Shown: one piece after another, positions 1 to 7,977 of the stretch
Layout of the letters: the number at the start of each line of letters is the position of its first letter
Numbering within the stretch: the first letter of the stretch is position 1
Assembly (NCBI RefSeq): GCF_002078175.1
Contig: NZ_MWFK01000001.1
Coordinates: 4,898,001-4,962,000 of the forward strand
From: Streptomyces sp. M41(2017)
GTDB taxonomy: Bacteria > Actinomycetota > Actinomycetes > Streptomycetales > Streptomycetaceae
Length of the DNA: 64,000 nt
Direction of reading: 5' to 3'
Made by a program: the position numbers and the translations under genes
Notes under the pieces: generated by a model
What the model was told of the DNA's origin: nothing
Seen by the model: only the letters and a program-made list of their open reading frames with translations
The model's database searches: none

Positions 1-16
1 TCTGAGCTAGGCCGTG

Positions 17-760
17 TCAGGGGGTCCAGGTGAACCGCGGCTGCCTGCGCTCCAGGAAGGCGGCGACACCCTCCGGGGCGTCGCCGCCGCCGCGCGCCTG
101 CTCCGCCCAGTACGCGTCGCGGTCGGTGCGCCCGTTCGCGAACTCCTTCGCCGAGGCCTGCGTCAGCAGTGAGCGTGAGGCGAGGACACGGGTGAACTCC
201 CCGACCCGCTTGTCGAGTTCACCCTCGGGCAGCACCTCGTCCACCAGGCCGGTGCGCAGCGCCCGCTCCGTGTCGATCAACTCGCCGGAGAAGAGAAGGT
301 ACTTGGCGGCGGACGGTCCGACCAGGGCCGCCAACCGCCGTGTGGAGGAGGCGGGGTAGACGATCCCGAGCTTCGCCGGGGTCACGCCGAACAGCGCTCC
401 CTCCTGCGCGAACCGCAGATCGCAGGCCGCCGCTAGCTGGGCGCCGCCGCCCACGCAGTAGCCGCGGATCGCGGCGAGCGTCGGCTTGGGGAACGCTGCG
501 AGGGACTCCTCGGCGAGCACGGCCAGGCCCTGGGCCTCGTCCGGGGAACCGCGCAGCGTGGAGATGTCGGCCCCGGCGCAGAAGGTCGTGCCCTCGCCGG
601 TGAGCACCAGGGCGTGGACGTCGGGGCGGCCGGCCAGCTCCGCCAGCAGGGGAGGCAGCGCACGCCACATCTCCGTCGTCATGGCGTTCCGCTTGGCGGG
701 ATGGTCGATGACGACGGTGGCGACTCCGTCGCCGACGTGATGCGACAGCTGCGGCTCCAT
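17..760 (-). CDS. Enoyl-CoA hydratase/isomerase family protein
   Basis: 247-aa crotonase-fold protein. The oxyanion-hole segments are visible: an N-terminal FCAGADIS stretch after the second strand, and IRGYCVGGGAQLAAACDLR in the middle, where the Gly-Gly-Gly turn starts the CoA-binding helix. I chose the ATG at 760 (MEPQLSHH) because the open frame upstream has no crotonase-like sequence. Family members hydrate 2-enoyl-CoA or act as isomerases, and the substrate cannot be read from sequence. It is a single gene, divergent from the regulator at 1072, with no beta-oxidation partner beside it. Family assignment is secure; specificity is unknown. Confidence 0.85.
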   Translation of the reverse strand: MEPQLSHHVGDGVATVVIDHPAKRNAMTTEMWRALPPLLAELAGRPDVHALVLTGEGTTFCAGADISTLRGSPDEAQGLAVLAEESLAAFPKPTLAAIRGYCVGGGAQLAAACDLRFAQEGALFGVTPAKLGIVYPASSTRRLAALVGPSAAKYLLFSGELIDTERALRTGLVDEVLPEGELDKRVGEFTRVLASRSLLTQASAKEFANGRTDRDAYWAEQARGGGDAPEGVAAFLERRQPRFTWTP

Positions 761-1071
761 GAGCCGGATGCTATCCGCACCTCGGAGGGCTGCCGGAAGG
801 CGGCCGGGGGGCCGGAGCGGAACGGGGCCGGGCGTGCCGGAGGCGAGGGGCGAGCGCGTCACGTCGGCTCCGGGACAAACCCGTACAACCTGAATACTTT
901 CGGAAGGCGGCACCAGAGGGGCAGGAGCTGTCGTGGAACTGACCGTGTCATACGCAGACGGTCAGAAGGCGTCGATAGTCGCTGACTTCTGTTCAGTTCT
1001 CCGGTACGGACCAGCGCATTACCAACACTCGACGTGTGGTGACAATCGAGCGCAAGGGTGGCGACCGGACG
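761..1071. other. Divergent intergenic region
   Basis: This roughly 310-base gap separates the enoyl-CoA hydratase (minus) from the ATPase-like regulator (plus) and must hold both promoters. It is locally less GC-rich around 885-1045, for example near 890-905 and 1010-1040, as promoter regions often are here. I see no strong inverted repeat and no small ORF with a good ribosome binding site. Confidence 0.4.
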
Positions 1072-1575
1072 ATGGAGAACCTCGGGCGGGGGTCCGACCC
1101 GAGCCCAGAAGGCGGGGGCGTGACACCCGGCGTCAGATCGCCGGAGCCGCTGCCGTACGAGGGGGTGTGGCGGTTCACCGCGCCCGCCGTCGACGCCTCG
1201 GTGCCGCAGGCACGGCACGCCGTCCGTGACCTGCTGGCCCGTCAGGGGGTCCCGGTCTCGGACGACCTCGTCCAGGGACTGCTGCTGATCGTCTCCGAAC
1301 TGGTCACGAACGCCGTCAAGCACGCGGCACTCCTGTCGCCGATGCTCGCGGTCGAGGTCGCCGTCGGAGCCGAGTGGGTGCGGGTGTCCGTCGAGGACAA
1401 CCACCCCTACCGCCCGACCGCGCTGGAGGCCGACTACGGCCAGACCGGAGGCCGGGGCCTGCTGCTGGTGCGCGAGGTCACCAGGGAGTTCGGGGGGGTG
1501 TGCGACGTCGAGCACACCGCGAGCGGCGGCAAGGTGATCTGGGCCGCCCTGCCGCTCACCCCGGGTGCCGTGTAG
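1072..1575 (+). CDS. RsbW/SpoIIAB-like ATP-binding regulator
   Basis: 167-aa protein with a single HATPase_c_2 domain over roughly residues 35-160. The N-box reads ELVTNAVKHA, followed by the VEDNHPYRP loop (G1-like) and the GGRGLLLVREV lid. No transmembrane segment, dimerisation domain or phosphoacceptor His is present, so this is the stand-alone anti-sigma/regulatory ATPase type that streptomycetes encode in dozens. I chose the ATG at 1072 (MENLGRG) because AAGGGTGG lies upstream of it; a GTG at 1036 would add 12 residues but has no ribosome site. The partner protein (sigma factor, anti-anti-sigma factor or other) is not adjacent and cannot be named. Confidence 0.75.
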   Translation: MENLGRGSDPSPEGGGVTPGVRSPEPLPYEGVWRFTAPAVDASVPQARHAVRDLLARQGVPVSDDLVQGLLLIVSELVTNAVKHAALLSPMLAVEVAVGAEWVRVSVEDNHPYRPTALEADYGQTGGRGLLLVREVTREFGGVCDVEHTASGGKVIWAALPLTPGAV

Positions 1576-1583
1576 CGGAGCCG

Positions 1584-2177
1584 CTACCAGCCCGCGGACG
1601 GGCCCGTCAGCTCACGGACGGCGGGACGGGCCGCGTCCAGAACCGTCATGAACCACGCCGAGAACGGGTCCTTCGCATGCCGCTCGGCCAGCTCGGCCGC
1701 GGTCACGAACGCCGTCGAGCCGACCTCCTCGGGATCGGGCCGCAGCGCGGACTGCACCATGCCGACGAAGAGGTGGTTGTACTCCTGCTCCACCAGGCCC
1801 GAGTCCGGGTCCGGGTGGTTGTAGCGGACCGTGCCCGCCTCGGCCAGCAGCGTCGGCGACACCCCCAGCTCCTCGTACGTCCGCCGGGCCGCGGCCGCGA
1901 AGGGCGCCTCGCCCGGGTACGGGTGGCCGCAGCAGGTGTTGGACCAGACACCGGGGGAGTGGTACTTGCCGAGGGCGCGCTGCTGGAGCAGCAGCCGGCC
2001 CTGCTCGTCGAAGAGGAACACCGAGAACGCTCTGTGCAGCTGTCCCGGCGCCTGGTGGGCGGCGAGCTTCTCCGCCGTACCGATCGTGTTGCCGTCCTCG
2101 TCGACCAGTTCCAGCAAGATCGCTTCAACGGTGCCGTTCGACGAACTGTGCGTCGCGGTGGCAGGTGTGATCGGCAT
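1584..2177 (-). CDS. idi: Isopentenyl-diphosphate delta-isomerase, type I
   Basis: 197-aa Nudix-fold enzyme that interconverts IPP and DMAPP. The type I signatures are present: the catalytic Cys in WSNTCCGHP, the Nudix-like segment AAAARRTYEELGV with the conserved Glu residues, and YNHLFVG near the C-terminus. The start is the ATG of MPITPATATH, the usual N-terminus of Streptomyces type I enzymes as I recall it; ORF length upstream would add five residues. It lies 10.6 kb before a hopanoid operon that encodes dxs and ispG paralogues, so a role in supplying prenyl diphosphates is likely, but it is not co-transcribed with that operon. Its stop is 8 bases from that of the convergent ATPase gene. 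Confidence 0.95.
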   Translation of the reverse strand: MPITPATATHSSSNGTVEAILLELVDEDGNTIGTAEKLAAHQAPGQLHRAFSVFLFDEQGRLLLQQRALGKYHSPGVWSNTCCGHPYPGEAPFAAAARRTYEELGVSPTLLAEAGTVRYNHPDPDSGLVEQEYNHLFVGMVQSALRPDPEEVGSTAFVTAAELAERHAKDPFSAWFMTVLDAARPAVRELTGPSAGW

Positions 2178-2250
2178 ACCCATCCTTCGCATCGGTCTTC
2201 AAGCCCCAAGTCTGCCGTACGAAAGCGGCACTCCCGGCACTTCGCGGCTC

Positions 2251-2290
2251 CCGCATGTCCCGCCCCGGGGGCCCGGAGCGGGACATGCGG
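2251..2290 (-). terminator. Hairpin terminator after the GNAT gene
   Basis: A perfect 13-bp inverted repeat (2251-2263 with 2278-2290, CCGCATGTCCCGC) with a 14-base loop sits just past the stop of the minus-strand GNAT frame and before idi. There is no T-run, as is usual for Streptomyces terminators. Confidence 0.65.
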
Positions 2291-2300
2291 ACGGTGTGCG

Positions 2301-2837
2301 TCACACGCCGAAAGCCGCTGGATACCTGATCGTGCCCGGTGCCACCGGCCAGGAATCGCCGAGGACGAGGGCCATCAGATGTTCGGACGGCACGTCGAAT
2401 CCGGGCCGGATGCCGTACGCGGCGGCGGGTCCGAAACCGAACCTCGGGTAGTACCCGGGATGCCCGAGTACGAGGACGAGCCGCTCTCCTCGCCCGCGTG
2501 CCGCGTCCAGCACCGCGCGTACGACGGCCGAACCGGCACCGCTGCGCTGGAGATCGGGCCGGACCGCCACCGGCGCGGCCGCGGGGGCGCCGTCGACGTG
2601 ACAACGCGTGATCAGCGCGTACGCCGCCAGGGAGCCGTCCGGCGCCTCGGCGACGTAGGACAGGCCGGGCGCCAGGCCTCCGGGTCGGCGCGCGGCGCGT
2701 CCACCAGGTCGGCCTCCTCGGCCCGTCCGAAGGCGGCGGCGGTCAGGGCGTGCACCGCCGTGGCATCGGCGGACGTCTCCCGGCGGATGCGCCAGGCGGA
2801 GCCGTCCGGTCGGTCGGGTGCTGTTCTCTGTGCGCAC
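2301..2837 (-). pseudogene. GNAT acetyltransferase with displaced reading frame
   Basis: The C-terminal two thirds of this 178-aa frame is a clear GNAT domain: LSYVAEAPDGSLAAYALITRC, then the acetyl-CoA pyrophosphate loop VRPDLQRSGAGSAVVRA and GHPGYYPRFGFGPA. The N-terminal GNAT sequence is present, but in another frame: codons from 2794 down to 2672 read WRIRRETSADATAVHALTAA and on to EEADLVDAP, a normal GNAT beta1-alpha1 start. The continuous frame instead gives an Arg/Gly-rich nonsense stretch. The pattern fits one extra base near 2795 and one missing base near 2667-2671, two changes that cancel. Either the gene is damaged or the sequence has two errors. The substrate is unknown. Confidence 0.6.
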
Positions 2838-3040
2838 GGTCGCGGTGGAAACCCTTGAACGAGGGCCCGGCCGACGCGTCGCCGAACGGCGGGTCAGCCG
2901 CGGGCCCGGGAAACGGGGACGGCGAAATCGCTGCGCGGGGCAGCGCCGGGTACGACCGTCGTCGCCCCACCTCCGGGGACCGCGGCCCCGCCAACAGCGG
3001 GCGGTACCGCGCCGCCCCAGGTTCTACGGGAGGACCGCGG

Positions 3041-3979
3041 TCAGTGGCAGAGCCGCGCCTCGTGCTCGGCGTGGCCGCTCGGCTCCAGCTGGAACGTGCA
3101 GTGCTCCACGTCGAAGTGGACACCCAGGCAGCCCTGGAGTTCGTGGAGCACCTTCTCGTGCCCTATGGCGTTCAGCACGTCGGAACTGACGACGACGTGT
3201 GCCGAGAGCACCGGCATGCCGGACGTGATGGTCCAGGCGTGCAGGTCGTGGATGTCCTCGACCCCGTCGAGAGCCAGGATGTGGGCGCGTACCTCCGCCA
3301 TGTCGACGCCCTTGGGCGCCGCCTCCAGCAGCACGTCGAGCGTCTCGTGCAACAGCTTCCAGGTGCGCGGGACGATCATCAGCGCGATGGCGATCGAGGC
3401 GATCGGGTCCGCGGCCTGCCAGCCGGTGGTGAGGATGACCACCGCCGCGATGATGACCGCCAGCGAGCCCAGCGCGTCGGCCGCCACCTCCAGGAAGGCC
3501 CCCCGCACGTTCAGGCTGTCCTTCTGGCCGCGCATCAGCAGCGTCAGCGACACCGAGTTCGCGACCAGACCGATCGCGCCGAACACGATGGCCAGTCCGC
3601 CCTGGGTGTCGGCGGGCGTCACGAAGCGCTGGATCGCCTCGACGAGCACGTAGCCGCCGACGACGAGCAGCAGCAGACAGTTGGCGAGCGCGGCCAGGAT
3701 CTCGGCCCGGGCCAGCCCGAAGGTGCGGTTGCGGCTCGGTGGCCGCGCCGCGAAATGGATCGCGAGCAGCGCCATGCCGAGCCCCAGCGCGTCGGTCGCC
3801 ATGTGCGCCGCGTCCGCGACCAGCGCGAGCGAGTCGGCCAGCAGACCGCCGAAGATCTCGACCACCATGACGGTGAGCGTGATGCCCAGGGCGACGCGCA
3901 GCCTCCCGCGGTACGCGGCCGCCGCCGTGCCCGTCGGGGGAGCGCCGTGCGCGTGCCCGTGATCGTGCCCAGCCCCCAT
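3041..3979 (-). CDS. Cation diffusion facilitator (CzcD-like) metal exporter
   Basis: 312-aa membrane protein of the CDF family, which exports divalent metals such as Zn, Co or Cd in exchange for protons. It starts with a His-rich leader (HDHGHAHG), has about six transmembrane helices, the TM2 metal motif HMATDALG, and a cytoplasmic C-terminal ferredoxin-like domain ending in His-rich residues (EHEARLCH). In TM5 the usual HxxxD pair reads ExxxD (EVAADALG), which may alter metal choice. The start is the ATG of MGAGHDHG; an ATG seven codons upstream is possible. No metalloregulator gene is adjacent. Confidence 0.88.
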   Translation of the reverse strand: MGAGHDHGHAHGAPPTGTAAAAYRGRLRVALGITLTVMVVEIFGGLLADSLALVADAAHMATDALGLGMALLAIHFAARPPSRNRTFGLARAEILAALANCLLLLVVGGYVLVEAIQRFVTPADTQGGLAIVFGAIGLVANSVSLTLLMRGQKDSLNVRGAFLEVAADALGSLAVIIAAVVILTTGWQAADPIASIAIALMIVPRTWKLLHETLDVLLEAAPKGVDMAEVRAHILALDGVEDIHDLHAWTITSGMPVLSAHVVVSSDVLNAIGHEKVLHELQGCLGVHFDVEHCTFQLEPSGHAEHEARLCH

Positions 3980-4084
3980 GGAAAGCCGCCTCCCGTGCAT
4001 CGGTCCGGAACAACAGGTCCGGACTCACAGTGAACTACGGGCACGGGCCCCTGGGCAACGCGGCACTGAACACCGTTGTCATAT

Positions 4085-4119
4085 GCTCTGACCTGCGGAA
4101 ACGATCCGCAGGTCAGAGC
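4085..4119 (-). terminator. Hairpin terminator of the galE-like gene
   Basis: A perfect 15-bp stem (4085-4099 with 4105-4119) with a 5-base loop lies 10 bases past the stop of the minus-strand epimerase gene. No T-run follows. Confidence 0.75.
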
Positions 4120-4129
4120 GTTGACAAGA

Positions 4130-5110
4130 TCATCCGACGGTGGTCCCCGGGTGGTGGAACTGCCAGCCGCGCCAGGCCGACTCGACCATCTCGGCGACCC
4201 CGCGCCGCGCGCTCCAGCCGAGCCGCTCGCCGGCCAGGGCGGCCGAGGCCACCGCGCGCGGCGCGTCGCCCGGACGGCGCGGCTCGACGACGGGCTGCCG
4301 GCGGTCGCCGGTCACCTCGGAGACGAGGGTCATCAGCTCCCGCACGGAGACGCCCTCGCCCCTGCCGATGTTCACCGTCAGGTCGCCGCTCGCGCCCTCG
4401 ACCGGCCGCCGGGCCGCCGCGAGATGCGCCTCGGCGAGGTCGGCGACGTGGATGTAGTCCCGGACGGTGGTCCCGTCCGGCGTCGCGTAGTCGTCCCCGA
4501 AGATCCGCGGGGCCTCGCCCCGGGTGAGCCGGTCGAAGACCATCGGCACGATGTTGAAGACGCCCGTGTCGGCGAGCTCCGGCGAGGCCGCCCCCGCCAC
4601 GTTGAAGTAGCGCAGGCACACGGTCGCGATCCCGTGCGCCCGGCCCGTCGCCCGCACCAGCCACTCACCGGCGAGCTTCGTCTCGCCGTACGGGCTCATC
4701 GGGGCGCAGGGGGTGTCCTCCGTGATGAGGTCCACATCGGGGTTGCCGTAGACGGCCGCCGACGAGGAGAAGACGAAGCGCTTCACACCCGCCCCGGCGA
4801 CCGCCTCCAGGACGGTCGCGAGGCCGCCCACGTTCTCCTGGTAGTAGCGCGTCGGCTGGGCCACCGACTCACCGACCTGCTTGCGCGCCGCGAGGTGCAC
4901 CACACCCGTGATCGCGTGCTCCGACAGCACCCGCTTGAGCAGGTCCCCGTCCAGCGAGGAGCCCTGGACCAGCGGGATGTCCTCCGGAAGCCGGTTCGGC
5001 ACCCCGGACGAGAGGTCGTCGAGGACGACGAGACGCTCCCCGGCCTCCGCCATCGCCCGCGCCACATGTGCCCCGATGTATCCGGCTCCGCCGGTGATCA
5101 GCCATGTCAT
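4130..5110 (-). CDS. galE: UDP-glucose 4-epimerase family (GalE-like) enzyme
   Basis: 326-aa extended short-chain dehydrogenase. The Rossmann motif GGAGYIG is at residues 7-13, the acidic cofactor loop LDDLSSG follows, the conserved SSSAAVYG strand is present, and the catalytic Tyr/Lys pair is Y141-x3-K145 (SPYGETK). The segment YFNVAGA and the C-terminal sugar-binding region match UDP-glucose/galactose epimerases. The start is the ATG at 5110 just before TWLITGGAGYIG; the open frame upstream is unlikely to be coding. It is divergent from the CDP-alcohol cluster starting at 5423, so it could supply a UDP-sugar to the glycosyltransferase of that cluster; that link is inference. It could also serve general galactose metabolism. 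Confidence 0.85.
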   Translation of the reverse strand: MTWLITGGAGYIGAHVARAMAEAGERLVVLDDLSSGVPNRLPEDIPLVQGSSLDGDLLKRVLSEHAITGVVHLAARKQVGESVAQPTRYYQENVGGLATVLEAVAGAGVKRFVFSSSAAVYGNPDVDLITEDTPCAPMSPYGETKLAGEWLVRATGRAHGIATVCLRYFNVAGAASPELADTGVFNIVPMVFDRLTRGEAPRIFGDDYATPDGTTVRDYIHVADLAEAHLAAARRPVEGASGDLTVNIGRGEGVSVRELMTLVSEVTGDRRQPVVEPRRPGDAPRAVASAALAGERLGWSARRGVAEMVESAWRGWQFHHPGTTVG

Positions 5111-5422
5111 GGACGCCAACCCTATGCCGGTCGAAACAGGTGTCCGCCCTGCCCCGCTCCGGGGGGTGCGGGAGGGTGTCGGACGGCATGCCGAGAATGC
5201 GCCGGTCTGCGAACGCGGGTTTGTGGGCGGGGACCGCGATCCCCGATGATGATCGCGGCGCAGCCAGCGCAGAAGCGGTTGATCGGGCCGTGAACGGGCG
5301 GTGAACGCCCGCCTCCGTTCATCCGATAGCCTCTGCCGACACGCCGCCCGGGCCACCTCTGCAGGCCGGGGCTCTTCCCATCACGCACACGCCCGGCGCG
5401 AGGCCGCGCCGGCACCCAGGGA
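5111..5422. other. Divergent promoter region galE / CDP-alcohol operon
   Basis: This 312-base gap must carry the galE promoter (minus) and the promoter of the seven-gene operon (plus). CCCGAT near 5240 and ATCGGG near 5281 are complementary, but the roughly 30-base spacing makes this a weak signal. I see no recognisable -10/-35 pair and no convincing ORF. Confidence 0.35.
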
Positions 5423-7228
5423 GTGAGTTCGCTGTCGACCGCCATCCTCACCGGTCAGCCGGTCCCCGGATCGTCGCTCGAAGGCGATCTGCGGTCGCTC
5501 GGCTTCGACGTGCGGCTCGCCTCCGACGCGGGTGAGACCGAGAGCCTGCTCGCCGCCGTGCCGGCGAACGAGCGGGTCGCCGTCGTCGACGCCCGCTTCG
5601 TGGGGCACGAGCACGCCCTGCGCCTCGGTCTCACCGACCCCCGCTTCGCGGCCTCCGCGCTGCCCGGCGCGGTGTCCGTGCAGCCCGAGGCCCGGCGGGC
5701 GCTGACCCGCGCGCTGGCCCGCGAGAGCTCAGCGAGCGGCGGCCTCGCCGTCGCCACCGAGAACCTCGCCGAACGCCTCACCGCCGCCCTCGACGCGGAC
5801 GACGTCGCCGTGCACCGCCCGGAACTCGGCGCCCTCGTCGCCGTCGTCCCGACCGACCCGCAGGAACGCAACGAGGCCCGGCAGGCCGTCTCCTCGGTGG
5901 ACGACGAGGCGATCCGGCTGCGCAGCGCCGTGAAGGCCCGCGACGGCTTCTTCACCACCTACTGCATCAGCCCGTACTCCCGCTACATCGCCCGCTGGTG
6001 CGCCCGCCGCGGCCTGACCCCGAACCAGGTCACCACCGCGTCGCTGGTCACCGCGCTGATCGCCGCGGGCTGCGCCGCCACCGGCACCCGCCCCGGCTAT
6101 GTCGCCGCCGGACTGCTCCTCCTCTTCTCCTTCGTCCTGGACTGCACGGACGGACAGCTCGCCCGCTACTCCTTGCAGTACTCGACCCTCGGCGCCTGGC
6201 TGGACGCGACGTTCGACCGGGCCAAGGAGTACGCCTACTACGCGGGCCTCGCGCTCGGCGCGGCCCGCGGCGGCGACGACGTCTGGGCGCTCGCCCTCGG
6301 CGCGATGATCCTGCAGACCTGCCGGCACGTCGTGGACTTCTCCTTCAACGAGGCGAACCACGACGCAACGGCCAACACCAGCCCCACCGCCGCCCTGTCG
6401 GACAAGCTCGACAGCGTCGGCTGGACGGTGTGGGTGCGCCGGATGATCGTCCTGCCCATCGGTGAGCGCTGGGCGATGATCGCCGTGCTCACCGCGTTCA
6501 CGACGCCCCGCATCACCTTCTACGCGCTGCTGGCCGGCTGCGCCTTCGCGGCGACCTACACCACGGCGGGCCGGGTGCTGCGCTCGCTCACCCGCAAGGC
6601 ACACCGCACCGACCGGGCCGCCCAGGCCCTGGTGGACCTCACCGACTCCGGTCCGCTCGCGGAACTGCTGACCCGGGTCGCCCGCGGTGTCCCGCGCCTC
6701 GCGCCCGCCGCCGTCGCGTTCGTCGCCGGGGCGATCGTCGTGATCTGCGCCGCACTCGCCCCCTACGGAAGCTGGTGGCCGGTCCTCGGCGCCGCGGTCT
6801 ACGTCCTGCTCTCGCCGGCCGCCCTGCTCAGGCCCCTGAAGGGCGCCCTGGACTGGCTCGTTCCGCCGTTCTACCGCGCGGCGGAGTACCTCACCGTGCT
6901 GGTTCTCGCGGCCGACGCGGACGTGAACGGAGCCCTTCCGGCAGCTTTCGGCCTGGTGGCCGCGGTCGCCTACCATCACTACGACACGGTGTACCGCATC
7001 CGCGGAAACGCCGGCGCCCCCCCGCACTGGCTGGTGCGGGCGACCGGCGGGCACGAAGGCAGGACGCTGCTGGTCACCGTCCTGGCCGCGTTGCTCACCG
7101 CCGCACAGTTCAAGGTCGCGCTCACGGTGTTCGCCGTGGCCGTGGCGCTTCTGGTGCTCATCGAGAGCATCCGTTTCTGGGTGTCCTCCGGGGCTCCCGC
7201 CGTACACGATGAAGGAGAACCCGCATGA
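5423..7228 (+). CDS. Three-part CDP-alcohol phosphotransferase membrane protein
   Basis: 601-aa protein. Residues about 1-190 form a soluble domain I do not recognise; its linker DGFFTTYCISPYSRYIARWCARRGLTPNQVT resembles the junction in archaeal inositol-phosphate cytidylyltransferase/phosphotransferase fusions, so it may be a degenerate nucleotidyltransferase. Residues about 200-400 are a CDP-alcohol phosphatidyltransferase domain with the full motif: D240, D243, G244, A247-R248, G257, D261, D265. Residues about 415-590 hold four or more further membrane helices. The first domain of the operon therefore should join a CDP-activated alcohol to an alcohol acceptor at the membrane. The GTG at 5423 has a GGGAG that lies very close to it, so the start is uncertain. 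Confidence 0.75.
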   Translation: MSSLSTAILTGQPVPGSSLEGDLRSLGFDVRLASDAGETESLLAAVPANERVAVVDARFVGHEHALRLGLTDPRFAASALPGAVSVQPEARRALTRALARESSASGGLAVATENLAERLTAALDADDVAVHRPELGALVAVVPTDPQERNEARQAVSSVDDEAIRLRSAVKARDGFFTTYCISPYSRYIARWCARRGLTPNQVTTASLVTALIAAGCAATGTRPGYVAAGLLLLFSFVLDCTDGQLARYSLQYSTLGAWLDATFDRAKEYAYYAGLALGAARGGDDVWALALGAMILQTCRHVVDFSFNEANHDATANTSPTAALSDKLDSVGWTVWVRRMIVLPIGERWAMIAVLTAFTTPRITFYALLAGCAFAATYTTAGRVLRSLTRKAHRTDRAAQALVDLTDSGPLAELLTRVARGVPRLAPAAVAFVAGAIVVICAALAPYGSWWPVLGAAVYVLLSPAALLRPLKGALDWLVPPFYRAAEYLTVLVLAADADVNGALPAAFGLVAAVAYHHYDTVYRIRGNAGAPPHWLVRATGGHEGRTLLVTVLAALLTAAQFKVALTVFAVAVALLVLIESIRFWVSSGAPAVHDEGEPA

Positions 7229-7977
7229 TCGGCCTCGTGCTGGCGGCCGGCGCCGGACGGCGTCTGCGTCCCTACACCGACACTCTTCCCAAGGCGCTCG
7301 TGCCGGTGGGTCCCGAGGGTGCGGAGGACTCGATCACGGTCCTGGACCTCACGCTGGGGAACTTCGCGGAGATCGGCCTGAAGGAGGTCGGCGTCATCGT
7401 CGGCTACCGCAAGGAGGCCGTGTACGACCGCAAGGCGGCGCTGGAGGAGAAGTACGGCCTCAAGATCACGCTGATCGACAACGACAAGGCCGAGGAGTGG
7501 AACAACGCCTACTCCCTGTGGTGCGGCCGGGACGCGCTGAAGGACGGCGTGATCCTCGCGAACGGTGACACCGTGCACCCGGTCTCCGTCGAGCGGACGC
7601 TGCTGGCCGCGCGTGGCGAGGGCAAGAAGATCATTCTCGCGCTCGACACGGTGAAGGAGCTCGCCGACGAGGAGATGAAGGTCGTCGTGGACCCCGACAA
7701 GGGTGTCCGCAAGATCACGAAGCTGATGGACCCGGCGGAGGCGACGGGCGAGTACATCGGCGTGACCCTCATCGAGGGCGCCGCGGCCGACGAGCTCGCC
7801 GACGCGCTGAAGACGGTCTGGGAGACGGACCCGCAGCAGTTCTACGAGCACGGCTACCAGGAGCTGGTGGACCGCGGTTTCCAGATCGACGTCGCGCCCA
7901 TCGGCGACGTGGCCTGGGTGGAGATCGACAACCACGACGACCTGGCCAAGGGGCGTGTGATCGCGTGCCAGTACTGA
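7225..7977 (+). CDS. LicC-like sugar/alcohol-phosphate nucleotidyltransferase
   Basis: 250-aa nucleotidyltransferase. The N-terminal signature LAAGAGRRLRPYTDTLPKALVPV carries the triphosphate-binding GxGxR and the conserved PKAL lysine. EWNNAYSLWCGRDAL resembles the choline-binding region of LicC cytidylyltransferases, and NGDTVHPV and EIDNHDDL supply metal-binding acidic residues. I infer that it makes a CDP-alcohol or CDP-sugar from a phosphate ester for the CDP-alcohol phosphotransferases on either side. ATG overlaps the upstream stop by four bases (ATGA) and has a GAAGGAG ribosome site. The nucleotide (CTP or other) and the alcohol are not determined. Confidence 0.82.
   Translation: MIGLVLAAGAGRRLRPYTDTLPKALVPVGPEGAEDSITVLDLTLGNFAEIGLKEVGVIVGYRKEAVYDRKAALEEKYGLKITLIDNDKAEEWNNAYSLWCGRDALKDGVILANGDTVHPVSVERTLLAARGEGKKIILALDTVKELADEEMKVVVDPDKGVRKITKLMDPAEATGEYIGVTLIEGAAADELADALKTVWETDPQQFYEHGYQELVDRGFQIDVAPIGDVAWVEIDNHDDLAKGRVIACQY

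Noticed and set aside
1572..1587. GTAGCGG/CCGCTAC dyad covering both convergent stop codons
   Set aside because: Only seven pairs with a two-base loop; too short to call a terminator.
2750..4033. Long plus-strand open frame (427 codons)
   Set aside because: It is the antisense shadow of the CDF transporter and GNAT genes; composition is Arg/Gly/His/Gln-rich with no motif, as expected for reverse frames at this GC content.
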